A stretch of DNA of 64,000 nucleotides from Lumbricus terrestris (Eukaryota > Annelida > Clitellata > Crassiclitellata > Lumbricidae): contig OX457039.1 in assembly GCA_949752735.1 (NCBI GenBank), positions 50,444,806 to 50,508,805 of the forward strand. The letters are read 5' to 3'. Within the stretch, counting starts at the first letter, position 1. Every line of letters begins with the position of its first letter. Positions 14,401 through 25,392 of this stretch are shown piece after piece. The position numbers and the translations under genes are program-made. The notes under the pieces were generated by a model that saw only the letters and a program-made list of their open reading frames with translations, was not told the DNA's origin and made no database searches.

Positions 14401-17400
14401 CTACATATTTATTGAGCCTATCATGCATTATTTTTTCAAAATACTTGGCAAAAAAAGGAAGAATGGATATGGGCCTATAGTTAGAAGGGTTCTCCCTGTC
14501 ACCCTTTTTAAAAATAGGGACTATTTTTGCAATTTTTATAGCATCAGGTACAACTCCAGTTTAATTGCTTTTACACCAATGCGAACAGCATTATCACAAA
14601 TTTTTAACAAGTTATTTGATTAAATTATCCTGAGATTACCAACAAGAGATTGGTATCATAAGAAAGGTTAATCTTCTAGCTTTCATATGATGTATGTTTG
14701 ACTTGTTTGGCAGATGTCCCACATGCCCATTTGGTCAGTTGAAAGTGACCACTGTCACGGAGATGAAGGGTTTTTGGCAAGGTGCTACAGCAGTCCATGT
14801 ACACCAAAACACAAATAAATTACACATTTGCAACTACACCAGTAGGTGAATAAAACCACACAAAATTATTCCTTTCTGGCATGTCTTGACAGTATAGCGT
14901 GTTTGCAAACATGACAAAAACTGGCTCGGCAACAAATATTTTGGCACTTTTCAAAAATTCTTATTAATTCCTCATATTAGAGAGAGCAAATGTTACTTGA
15001 CCTTGCCAATCCATGCTATGCACAGAATTGAAAACTGAAAACCAAATGTGTTTAGCTGGTCTAGATCGAAAGTTATTGGCGTCTGAAAATGTAAAAAAAT
15101 TTGCAGACGCAAATTCGCGTTCAAAAATCACGCATTTAAAAAAAATAATTTAATGAGTTAGATGAAGATTACCATCAGGAAATTAGTATCAATAAAAGGA
15201 TTTTCTTCAAGCTTTCCAATGATGTGTGTTTGACTTGTTTATCAGGTGTCCCACATGCCCATTTGGTCAGTTGAAAGTGACCACTGTCACGGAGATGAAG
15301 GGTTTTTGGCAGGGTGTTACAGCAGTCCCTGTACACCAAAACACAAATAAATTACACATTTGCAACTACACCAGTAGGTGAATAAAACCACACAAAAATT
15401 ATTCCTTTCTGGCATGTCTTGACAGTATGGTGTGTCTGCAAACATGACAAAAACTGGCTCGGCAAGAAATATTGTGACACTTTTCAAAAATTCTTATGAA
15501 TTCCTCATATTAGAGAGAGCAAATGTTACTTGACCTTGCCAATCCATGCTATGCACAGAATTGAAAACTGAAAGCCAAATGTGTTTAGCTGGTCTAGATC
15601 CAAAGTTATTGGCATCTGAAAATGACAAAAATTTCGCAGACGCAAATTCGCGTTCACTTTTCGGCCTACCCCCACCAACTTCAGGACCCCATAACTCGGT
15701 CAGTTTTCACTCTGGACACTTGAAACTTTCCAGTTCTTCATACCAGATGATAATTGATTTTTGGTAAAAAAATCAGGAAAATCTGAGTCGGAGTGTGGGG
15801 AAAAGTTGAAAATTTGGTTGATTTGGCACGGAATGACTCTAATGCAGAAGACATGGCTGTTCCACTTAAAGTAAATAGTCGCAAACTATCCTAAACTCAA
15901 AACAGCAACTTTAAAAACAGATGATTTAATAGACTAACAGCAAATCCTAATACTGAATGACACACACAAATTAGTTTACAGTGTACAAAACAGGGGTCTA
16001 AGTAATTAATTTGAACAATTACTGGCCTGTGAAGCACTAATACAGGGACCTAAGTAATTAATTTGAACAATTACTGGCCTGTGAAACACTAATATAGGGA
16101 CCTACGTAATTAATTTGAACAATTACTGGTCTGTGAAAAAGAAAATTTAACCAAATTTTACTGACCTGTGATTCGGTCAAGTTTCAGATTAACTTGCGAT
16201 CGGCCAACATAATACTGATCCTTTGTAGCATCCACAGCAATAGCATCTGAGTAAAGCTGTTCAGATAAATCAAAACTGTCACATCACAGAGTCATGAATT
16301 CTAAATTAACACTAAACACAATAAAATGAAACTCCACCCTCTTACACTGCACCATTTATCATGTCACTGGTATTACCTGTAGAACAGATTTCTAGCATCT
16401 CCTCTTTAATTTGATGCTTCCTTAAAAACATGCAAACCTGTAACTACTGCTCTATCTGCCAAGAATTTTTTTGAAGTATCTCGGGACTTGCGGTGCAATA
16501 AAATCATTTTCCAAATAGTCATTCAGTAAGACCATAGTATTACTAACTAGTCAGGGTACTCTAACCATATTGACTTTCAGCTGTTAATTACCTAATACTG
16601 TCTCAGTTGTTGACCAAAACACAATTCAAAATTCATAAGTTGTGGAATTTTACATCTCAATGGCATGACAATCATAGCAAAATCTTGTGCTGTCATTTTC
16701 CATATGAAAACCCGAAATAAGAATTTGGTCAACTTCAGGCTCTCATTACCAAAGTAAACATTTACAATCTCATTCAGCAAATTCAGTAACTTCTAACATC
16801 ACGTGTGTATTGCTGTACAGCAATCACTCACAAAACACGAGTAGTCTAAATGTTAATTAAGTACTAGACGACGTCACAGCACATTTCTTAAACACTGCAT
16901 AATTGTAAAATAAACAAAGGTTTCTGAAACTCAGAGTTTTCTTTAACAATGAAGGCTCAACCATCTTACTCACACACACACATTTTATGTTTACTAACCT
17001 TTAAAGATCCTTCAAAATCTTCTTCAACAAACGCTTCATTTGCTTTTCTGTTCAAAAATTAAAACCATGTATCAATCATTAGGTTTCATAACTTTACAAA
17101 CTTTGATTCATCCATTCTCGAGGTCACCAACCTCTTTCAAGCAAGGACCACCTTACAAAGGCAGGCAGCGGCCACTATAATCCTTGCAGCAAAACTTGTG
17201 CTTTATTGTCATTAGGTCTATAGATGAGAAGCCATGGATGAAACAAGGAACAGAGACAATTTGGAGACGTCTTGATAAAGTCCCATCGTCAGTACGTGCC
17301 AGAGGAGAAAAAAGAAAGATAATGTCTAGACAAGCAAATGATCATTAAGGGCATTAAAAAACCTGCAAAAAAATTCAGAAGCAAAGTTGTCAATAATTAT

Positions 17401-18287
17401 TACTAGCCAGCAGATTTAATTGTAACTGGACAAGCATTGTTTCACAATTTTAAACACTGAGGTTAGCAATTACAGGGCATATTCATCAAAGCAGAGACAT
17501 CGGAAACATGTCTTATGATGCATCATATACACTAGGCCAAACATATACTGAACAATCGAAATTTAGTGCAACACTGCAATTCATGCATGGTGCATAAACC
17601 AGTATGTAATTAATAGGGAAGATGACACCACTGTATGTTAAGCAGAATAGAGCACATAAACTGGCAGCACATAAACTACGATGTAAATATTCAAGCTCTT
17701 AGGTGACTAAAGGAAACTTTGGAGTTTAGTCTTTTTCTTAATTTTGATTTGACTGAAAAAGGTTGTTCTTAACCCATAACATGGGTCATACACCTGACTT
17801 ATTTATAACTCGTCTAACTGTTCTGACGCTAACACAATTCTCTCCTTCAGAACGTAGTTGCCAAGCACCTGAGCTCTCACCTATCCTCCCGCAAACTATA
17901 CTTTCCTTTCTGCTTCACACACTGCAAATTATGCAATTCCATTGAAACAACACTAATTATCACTCATGATCACAGTCAGCTTCATGGCAAAGCAAAAGCA
18001 GGAGTTATATATCGGACGCTCGAGTGCGAAGAATGTCGGACCGTAAAATCACACAGAAAACAATTTAGTTCTTAAATCACTTTAAAGCTCTTTTTATAGA
18101 AACTAAAATATAGCCCAATGTTGCGCGCTTGCAGACATAACAGTCGATACGGTGTTTCCAGGTTAGCTGGTATAGCAACAGCAGGAACATTAGTTTTAAA
18201 GTTCTGAAAATGTAAATGTCAATTAACAAAGCCGCTTGCTTTGTACAAATAAGCAATTATTTACCCGTATAAATCGGCACCATCCAT
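5423..18287 (-). CDS. SUGT1: SGT1 homolog, HSP90 co-chaperone (12 exons, about 349 aa)
   Basis: SGT1 links HSP90 to clients in kinetochore assembly, SCF ubiquitin ligases and innate immune receptors; it acts in the cytosol and nucleus. Exons on the minus strand, 5' to 3': 18287-18265, 17047-16999, 16256-16166, 10895-10826, 10193-10123, 9338-9262, 8694-8618, 8344-8248, 7700-7593, 7274-7184, 6510-6323, 5530-5423. All phases join. The start gives MDGADLYG. Residues 1 to about 105 are TPR ([16 protein letters not shown]). About 153-252 is the CS domain ([18 protein letters not shown], then [11 protein letters not shown]). From about 255 is the SGS domain ([20 protein letters not shown], then [20 protein letters not shown]), ending MEFKKWDY. 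Order and length match animal SGT1. The intron after the 8694-8618 exon uses a GC donor. Intron 4 holds a 4.8 kb transposon. Nothing vital is missing. Confidence 0.97.
5971..6179 (-). mobile_element. tRNA-derived SINE, family A, copy 1
   Basis: On the minus strand it starts TGGGGCGCGGTGGTGTAGTGG, carrying an A-box-like segment, followed by a B box (GGTTCGAATCC, about 6113-6125 on plus). This is the head of a tRNA-derived SINE. The body ends near the plus-strand AGAGGCGCTCCC motif. Close copies lie at 55690-55898 and 63501-63693, and shorter tails (TATAGCGC ... CTCAGAGGCGCTCC) occur near 26610, 29530 and 46650. This copy lies in the last intron of SUGT1. Confidence 0.75.
6804..7128. repeat. 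Perfect 161-bp tandem duplication of a SINE-like head
   Basis: Two copies in direct order (6804-6964 and 6965-7125/7128) appear identical base for base by eye. On the minus strand the unit begins GTTAGTGGTTAGCGTGCTGG and continues to GGATTTAAATTCC, which look like degenerate A and B boxes of a tRNA-derived SINE. The identity suggests a recent duplication or an assembly artefact. It lies in a SUGT1 intron, 55 bp from the exon at 7184. Confidence 0.8.
9481..9790. mobile_element. Degenerate LINE 3' tail
   Basis: The stretch ends in GAGGCACCCTTGTAACGG..., then a TTATTATTATTATTA run. The same kind of ending (AAGGCGCCCTTGCAATGGC ... TATTATTATT) recurs at about 47095-47175. Such GCGCCCTTGAACGG-plus-trinucleotide tails are common at LINE 3' ends. 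No coding sequence survives. Located in a SUGT1 intron. Confidence 0.4.
10428..10672 (+). mobile_element. tRNA-derived SINE with trinucleotide tail
   Basis: GGCCGGTAGAGTAATGGTTA looks like a tRNA 5' half with an A box. AGTGCGAGCCCC about 50 bp later fits a B box. A body of about 130 bp follows, then AAAGCAAAGATTATTATTATTA. Structure and tail fit a SINE on the plus strand. Located in SUGT1 intron 4's 5'-side neighbour intron (10194-10825). Confidence 0.65.
12386..12757 (+). CDS. Loop ORF of the inverted-arm element, about 123 aa, unknown function
   Basis: The first ATG is at 12386 ([10 protein letters not shown]...). The frame is also open upstream to a possible acceptor (CCAG at 12376-12379), so it may be the last exon of a longer protein. 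It has a compact aromatic pattern: [20 protein letters not shown], then [27 protein letters not shown]. This resembles a Tudor/SH3-like barrel followed by a short tail. I do not recognise the family and infer no function. Its place in the loop makes it part of the mobile element rather than a host exon of SUGT1, which is on the other strand. Confidence 0.5.
   Translation: MFRISSDVCWTLATQHSEIQDVTELYVPGKYVAAVYNQAWYVGNIVEQEQDKEDVLVNFMRATATKGSFQWPRRNDDCWVPTEHLLCLLPVPSISTTGRHYRLDDEIVHKIESLFKKFADRHF
12876..14558 (-). mobile_element. 5'-truncated non-LTR retrotransposon (CR1/Jockey-like RT) nested in the right arm
   Basis: An open stretch 14343-13168 (about 391 aa, stop TAA) encodes a reverse transcriptase: [36 protein letters not shown], the catalytic FADDTN, and the thumb ([17 protein letters not shown]). 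Upstream the RT continues in another frame to about 14520 ([15 protein letters not shown], then YGFQSGRST), with a frameshift near 14385. The copy is 5'-truncated at 14558, with no endonuclease. Its 3' end (minus) is an AATTGAATTG-type repeat at 12876. GTTT on both sides may be the target duplication. Removing it restores a continuous transposon arm. Confidence 0.9.
15991..16146. repeat. Tandem repeat, 52-bp unit x 3
   Basis: Three near-identical units of about 52 bp (CTAAGTAATTAATTTGAACA ... GGCCTGTGAA) begin at about 15991, 16043 and 16095. The last stops some 20 bp from the SUGT1 exon at 16166, so it lies at that exon's donor side. No coding role. Confidence 0.85.
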
Positions 18288-18607
18288 TACTTAACGTGAG
18301 TAAAATTACCAGCAGCGAATTCTTTTTTACATACACTAGAAACTTCTAGATTCTGCTAATATTCTATTCTAGCTGTCGACAAGGTCTGTGCGCCTCAACC
18401 AAACACGACCCAGCGCCAGCGCTTGTAAGCAAGTCAGTGCGCGCTCCCTACCTGCGGGATTTGTGTCTATACGCTGAGTATGTGATATAAATTTAGTCTA
18501 TTGGATGAAAATACGAACACGCATGAGGAACAAGAAGTAGAAGAATGTAGAATCCCTAGCTACGATTGCCACAATAGACGTGAAGATGTTTAATTCTTAG
18601 CCTCGGC

Positions 18608-18891
18608 CATAGGCGGAGACCTGCGCCGAGAATTGGGGGGGACGGAAAGACGCGAGATTTTCGGAAAAATTTCTGTCCAAATCTCCCAAAAAAATTCTAT
18701 TTTCGCCGCCCAAAAAGTTGATGACCTTTTTTTTATAGTCATTCGGACAAATCTCGACCAAATTTTCTATTTTCGCCGCCAAAAAAAGTCTTGACACTCA
18801 AACATTGGGGGGGACAAATGCATGGGCCGTCCCCCCAACACTTTTATTGGGGGGGACCGTCCCCCCTGTCCCCCCTAGGTCTCCGCCCATG
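18608..18891. mobile_element. hAT-type MITE (284 bp) with perfect 8-bp TSD
   Basis: Ends CATAGGCGGAGACC and (other strand) CATGGGCGGAGACC are flanked by GCCTCGGC at 18600-18607 and 18892-18899. It has G-runs near both ends and an internal TTTTCGCCGCC ... GATGACC-T-run-AGTCAT motif. Non-coding. It sits in the 1.5-kb divergent intergenic space between SUGT1 and the dehydratase gene. Confidence 0.9.
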
Positions 18892-19765
18892 GCCTCGGCA
18901 TATAAGTTATATAACTCATTTGGGTGGGTCAACCTCTTCCTCACCGTCTGTTTAGTTCTTCCCACCGACAGAATACGGTCAGTAGGCTATATAATTATCA
19001 CATTCGAGTTCGGCAGTGAGGCAATACAAGTGGCTGGTCTTGAAACAATTCGATTCCGAGTCACGAGTCCCACGACCTTAGTCAAGTCTAGCAGCCTAGC
19101 CATAAATATAGTCACTATAATTATAGACTCTCGCAAACGAGCTAGATTGAAACTAAGTTTATAACTCGTCTAACTGAAACTAAGAAAATACCAGTTAAAA
19201 TCAAATCATGTGTCTTTCGTGCAATTTTTCTGTCTCCTATTAATCATGCGATCTTGTACCTGCCAGTCACAAAGTCATAATTATAAGCCTATATCGATTG
19301 GAATAACAGCAAAGATATTAGAGTTCTAAGTTCTTTGCTGTAAGGTCTCTGATTATACTCTCCCAAACGTTTTAATCAGTTATCTCATGGCCGATCCCAT
19401 GTTCTAGATATAGATAGGCCTATTTTTCGGATTAGCCCAGGCCTGGGAAATCGCTTCTAATCACGTGATGATATCTAAGACTTGAATAGGACTGCTCTGA
19501 GGATAAAGTCCTTTTGATACGGTACACTAAAGATTTCAATGCATAAGATAGGCTAAAGTAGTGTTAGTCTGGTTTAGACTTACTGGACTAAGTCCTATGA
19601 TAATGTGACTTTATTTTTTGCAAAATACGCCCATCAGCACGGCAATCAAGTCTCGATCGGACGCCAAGCCGAGTTGTAGCCTACAATAACCGTTCAACAT
19701 CTTTGGTTACAGGTCTACAGCTGTAGGGTACCAATTTGTTAGATTCGTTCAATTTCAATTTTGTC

Positions 19766-22406
19766 ATGGCGGCGCCGCCGTGCAAGGAGTTTCCTGCGAT
19801 TAAATCGGTGAAGGCCTACACGCAGAAGTCATCGAGTGGAGAAGGGGCAACCCACGGAGCGGACTGTCACGACGTCGACGACCTGCACTGGATAAATGGA
19901 TTTCACCCGCGACCAATTGCCAACCCTATGAGTGGGTATAGGCAGTATGCCAACAGCAGGAAATCGTGGGGAATCAATGCGCTTGGCACCATGATTGTCA
20001 AGGTTGAAGCCGAAGACGGAACCATTGGAGTTGGTGTCAGCATTGGAGGGGAACCAGGTATGCATAGGATCAGGTAGTGAGTGATCAGTGGTTCATTGCT
20101 CACACATATTCCCATTGTTCAATTATGTGTAATTTTTTATATAAAGTTATATACAAGTATTGCATACACACATTTTCAGTCAAGCTAAACACACCAGTAT
20201 GCAGGGCCAGATTAAGGCATGCTCAACGTGTTCGGCCGAACAGAGGCCACCACACTTAAGGGGGCCCACACATGCAACAAAAAATGTTTTGAGGAAAACT
20301 GGTATATTCTGAACGACTAAAAAGGGTTGTCAGCTATTTTTGGCAATCTGTATATTCTAAAGAAATTTTGACAAAACAATTAAAAAGTTTCGGCCGAGGG
20401 TCCCCCAAACATTTTCCGAACAGGGCCCCTACATTTCTTAATCCGGCTCTGTCAGATATGCATACTACTTTCCAGCACTTCTGAGGAAATTATATAGGTT
20501 AGGCTAGGTTACAAATGTTTAGATGTATACTGTATATACACATGGGAATCATAAATGGCTTGGCATTCATTCAGTTGGGTGGTCGTGTATGTGTGACACT
20601 GTGCATGCGCGTGTGTGACTGTATAGGCCTACATATAATATATGTCTTTAGCTTAGAGTGTACCAATTCTTGGGTTTCTGAAAAATTATGCATCGATGCT
20701 TAAATTCTGGACGTCATTAGCACAAATATGACAAAATTGAAATCAATATTATGACTAAAATCAAAGTAAGTGTTCAAAGTTCAAACATGACCATCTAAAA
20801 CACAGCAGACAATAACAGTAATAATAATAATAAATAGTAAAATTCAATGCTCGAGGGCTTAAAAGCAAAAGTGCATATCTCTCTTAGCATTGTAGTGCTT
20901 GTCAGCCCTCGCAGCACTGTCGAAAAAGTTATAAACACATTAGCTACATCTTTATAATGTCATCATCATCATAACTGCCGTCTCCACAGAATCCACAGAT
21001 ATACTCTGGACATCAAGATTGTCATTAGTGTCCAGTTCAAGGTGTTGAGTTTTTTGCAATTATAATGGTCTAGACATGATTTCAGAATCTTAAACAGTTT
21101 ACAAAACAGTGGTAGCTTCACTCAAGTGACTTTTTCAACCTCTACTGGTTCCAAATTAAGTGTAAACAAATTAATTCCAGACACTTTCAGATTAGGTTCC
21201 CAGAGGCTGCACACTGGTTTAAGAACCTCTTCTCCAGCAGGTCACATATATAACATTTACATGTATATATACATTTAATTACATTATACTAAAAACCTGA
21301 ACACTGTCATCTGTTGCCAATTCTGTTTAGAAGCCCAACTTGTAAAGCATTACCATACGAAGTGCTTACTAAAGCATGTGATACATTTTGCAGGGTGTTT
21401 TATTGTCGAACGCCACCTAAGTCGTTTCGTCGAGGGCGAAGATCCACGCAACATCGAATTGATGTGGGACAAGATGTTTCGGTCGACACTGAACTACGGA
21501 CGTAAAGGATTGCCAATACAGGCGATCAGCGCAGTCGATCTCGCCCTTTGGGATCTGCTGGGCAAGCTTCGAAATGAACCAGTCTATGCGCTCTTGGGAG
21601 GCAAAACAAAACAACAGCTTCCGGTTTACAGCACCACAGCCAGACCTGACCTGGCCAAGCAATTTGGATTCACTGGAGCCAAGGTACCTTGTCCCCACGG
21701 CCCATCAGATGGCGACAAAGGGCTGATAAAAAACAAAGAGTTCATCAAACATTGGAGGGATACAGTGGGCGAAGACTACCCACTGATGTTGGATTGCTAT
21801 ATGGCACTATCTGTGCCGTATACCATACGACTTGCCAGGGAACTGGAACCTTTGAAAGTGAAGTGGATAGAAGAATACCTTCCACCAGACAATTACGATG
21901 GATATCAAGATGTCCGAGACGCTCTCAGAGGATCGCCAATTCTTCTTACGACCGGGGAACACGAGTACACGCGCTACGGCTTCCAGAGGCTCCTTAAAAA
22001 CCGCTGTGTAGATATTTTGCAACCGGATGTCACATGGATGGGTGGTATAACAGAAGCCAGGAAGGTCATTGCAATGGCAGCTGCAGATGATGTCATAGTT
22101 ATACCACATGGATCCAGTATATATTCATACCATCTCCAATACGCCTTTGTTAACTGTCCATTAGCCGAGTATATAAATCTCAGCCCAGGTGCTGATAAAG
22201 TGGTTCCATACTTTGGCGACATATTCGTCAATGAACCTCTTCCGAAAGATGGCTACATACAGCTTCCAGACAGACCAGGGTTTGGAGTAACACTGAACGA
22301 GAGCAAACTGCATCGGCCGTATGAAAGGTCCGCAGAAGAATCACAAGAACAGGCGAACAAGAATAAAATGACGGAGCTTGAAACAACTGCAACTTTTCCA
22401 TTCTGA
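19766..22406 (+). CDS. L-rhamnonate dehydratase-like protein, enolase superfamily (2 exons, 434 aa)
   Basis: Family members dehydrate sugar acids; RhmD turns L-rhamnonate into 2-keto-3-deoxy-L-rhamnonate. Exons 19766-20057 and 21394-22406 join in phase (GEP-G-CFIVE). The N-terminal capping domain has HPRPIANPMS, matching the RhmD region with the substrate-binding His. The barrel has all superfamily residues: metal ligands Asp231 (LMLDCYM), Glu257 (KWIEEYLPP) and Glu286 (TTGEHEYTR), and the Asp309/His336 dyad (LQPDVTW, IPHGSSIYSYH). Spacing follows E. coli RhmD with a shift of 5-7 residues. It is closer to RhmD than to animal ENOSF1 (L-fuconate dehydratase), which lacks the HGSSIYSYH/PHGPSDGD signature as I know it. 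No targeting peptide is evident. Substrate is inferred from family only. The single intron holds a hAT MITE. An ATTAAA near 22533 may be the poly(A) signal. Confidence 0.92.
20202..20451. mobile_element. hAT-type MITE in the dehydratase intron
   Basis: Inverted ends CAGGGCCAGATTAAGG and (other strand) CAGAGCCGGATTAAGAAATG are typical hAT termini. Flanks CCAGTATG and TCAGATATG are similar but not identical, so the 8-bp duplication has decayed. No coding content. Confidence 0.7.
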
Positions 22407-22664
22407 AGTTTTCAAAAACAAAACCTCAGCAATTTCAATTAGCCTTCTAGTACTGTAAGGAAACACAAACGCAAGTGTGCACACAGGCACTTTCTGCACA
22501 AGTGACAAAGCAATTCCCTATCATTTCCATAAATTAAAGTCGATCAGACTCATAAAATTAATTTTATTTATCAAGCTATTTCAAAATGACTGATATTTGT
22601 GAGATGCCAAAAAATCTCCACATGAAAATGATATCGTACAAGCGATTACCATCGTCAGAATTAC

Positions 22665-25315
22665 CTACGAAGAGACAATTTCTTGTCGCTCAACTACAAC
22701 ACACCAATTTCCTTGGTCATAGTAGCTGTTTAAAACTTTTAAAGATGGCACGAGACTGCACAGATGTTCCAATTCACCATTTTGAAAAACATGATAGTAA
22801 CGATGGAAGGTTTCCGGCTGTTCACAAGTTGTCTTCACCGTTTTGTCTCCATTCATCTTACCGCCTGGTGAAGCACTGTCCAAATCCTCTTTCTGAGGGA
22901 AGGTTGTAGACTGCAAGCAATGTTCTTCGGAATTGCTGTAATTGGTTTCCGTAGAGCCATCTGATGGTTTGTTTTGGTGCAAATTATGATTTTGCTTACC
23001 AGTTTTTACATGCCATGGCACCAGAAGGTCCTGAGATTTGAAGGCGGTTCTGTTCGTATGTACAGGTATCTCAACTTCCAAAGAGCTATTCACGTTATTT
23101 AATGCAGCATTCCCTTGTTTATTCGCCACTGTTCCTTGGTGTTCCATAGTATTTGATGCAGGATTCTCCTGATGGCTTAGAACTGTTCCCTGTTTCTCGC
23201 TTTCTTTTAAGTACTTGGATTTAACTCCATCTTTTTCCTGCTCCAGTGCCCAAACGTAGACCAGCGCCCGACCATTTAAGCAGAGAATCCGTGCTATTTC
23301 AACAAGCGCCCGAATTCTTCTCTCCTAAAACATCCAGACAAGTGTAAAGAAGTATAATTTTAGTATTATTTAATATGATCATACATGTAGATTTATTTAT
23401 TTAATAGTTGCCAGGAGTCGCCGTATTAGTATACAAAATCAATTTCACTCAAATACCACCCTTCGTATGATTATAAGTCATGAATTATTTTAAAAGTTGA
23501 AGGTATTTTCAGGGAAACAATTCTAAAACCTTGACAACCTCTCCTTGACCATTTTGAATTTACAATGCTCAGAATTGCATTGTGTGGACAGCTCCCTCTC
23601 CACAGACAAAAGAAATTAGAGCTGCAACAGAAGTTTTGACAAAACAGATACATCCTGAAAATATGGTAGAAACATTTGCATTTTACCTGAGTAGAGAGAT
23701 GATGTATGACAGCTATGCAGATGACAGCATCAAAGACACCATCCCGAAATGGAAGCGACAGACCGTCACATGCAATAACGGAATGACCCCTTGTACGACA
23801 TATGTCACACAAGCTCATACTCCTATCACAACCAATCTGGAAAAGAAAATTGACTGAGTTGTTAAAACGTGGCATTCTACATTTAAAAACCAAATTACAC
23901 CCTTTAAGATTTTAAAGTAACTTACGATATTAACCCTGATAAATGCCATTTTAAAAATGCAATATATCAATATAAACAAATATGTTCAAAACTGACATAA
24001 GTAACAATATATATCTAAATATATCTTTGTAAAAATGTGTTTCTAATAAAGCTCTACATAGCACCTGCAGGGCTTAGCACCTAAATACTTCTGTGACTTG
24101 ATGTGCAAGCCGCTCTCTGCATGGTCTTCACGCCCTCTTCGTTTTGCCGACCACCTTTATCTCTATTTGCACCTCGGTCATGAAAATAATTAACCCAGCA
24201 ACTGACTTTCGCTACTATGGTTTCCTCAATGTGGAATAACCTTCCATGTGTAATTCATAACAGGATTTTGATGGGGAATTCACCTGCATCTCTTCGCTGC
24301 TTGAAGGACCTTTCTCTTTTCATACGCCTGTCACACTGAGAGCGTTTCTTAAGAGCTCTGCTGTGAGAAATGCTCTACAAATTAAATTAGATTAGACAAC
24401 CAAGAGATACTAACAGACTAGAAAAGTACATACAACAGACAATGTCTATTGCCTAATTGAATATTACCAGGTAATAATGACTGTACCGTAAATACTTTCG
24501 GCACAACACCCAGATATTTCCCATTTCCACATCCAACATCAGCCACAAGAGCATTGCTTGACAACTGCTCCAGAAACTTTACCACTTGAGGCCACGGTGT
24601 GTGCCTTGTTCTGCTGAAATGATGTGCGATTTCCTCATACACCTGTAAAAGTTCCAAATATGACAACATTAGGCACAGCAACACAATTACTCTTTCACAT
24701 TAAATATTACCGCAGCATACTTTTTTGAAACCTTAATCATAGTCTAAAACCAGACCCAGCTTGTCTTTACAATTCAACTTCTCAAAAATCAACATTTCCC
24801 ATCTGGCACGACTTAGGCAAATTTGCGCTTGGCAGAAAAGTTCCTCCTGTGACTCTACTCACAACAAAATATACAACCTGCAAAAAAATGTCACTTTATA
24901 TATTTCTTTCACATTCCTCACCCAACATATTCAATTCGTTTGATCAATCACGATATCTTGGACTGCCCTCACACTCTCAGTATACTTCAACGTAAACTAA
25001 ACATCGTGAAACTCGGAATTGCATTTTGGTCAAAATAATACCCATAACATTATTTCCACCAGTGGCGGTTCTACCGGGGGGGCTGGGGGGGCTACAGCCC
25101 CCCCAGATGGAAAGTTAGCCCCCCTAGATTTTCCTAGCCCCCCCATGCACATTTTAGCCCCCCCAGTTTAACGTTTAGTTAGTTAACAACACATTGACTT
25201 CAATGTTTGTTGGCAACAGAGGTACTTTCCATAGAATAGATCAATAATATTGACATGAATGAATTTCATCTGCTGCAATGTTTCGTAGATGCTGCTCTGT
25301 AAAGCGTGGGTCCTG

Positions 25316-25392
<77 letters not shown>

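Larger units (their letters stand above)
11054..15839. mobile_element. Large DNA element with about 1.3-kb inverted arms
   Basis: The left arm (11054-12373) is the reverse complement of the right arm (12822-12875 plus 14559-15839, split by a nested LINE). Ends read GGGTCATTCCGTGACAAATC and, from the other side, GAGTCATTCCGTGCCAAATC, flanked on both sides by TAAT (possible 4-bp target duplication). Each arm carries two direct copies of a module of about 0.5 kb: 11229-11700 and 11764-12230 on the left, about 14645-15125 and 15190-15665 on the right. The 450-bp loop holds a small reading frame. No transposase is seen, so it is probably non-autonomous or internally deleted. I cannot name the superfamily. 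It fills SUGT1 intron 4. Confidence 0.85.

Noticed and set aside
11117..15767. Identical 73-aa frames at 11117-11338 (minus) and 15546-15767 (plus)
   Set aside because: They are the same frame on the two inverted arms of the transposon, without coding-like conservation or homology.
21417..22231. Minus-strand frames of 85-100 aa
   Set aside because: Shadows of dehydratase exon 2.
22586..22909. 107-aa plus-strand frame after the dehydratase gene
   Set aside because: Antisense of the ALKBH8 last exon, whose minus-strand frame matches the conserved HRYYHVF and YYDQGNWC motifs.
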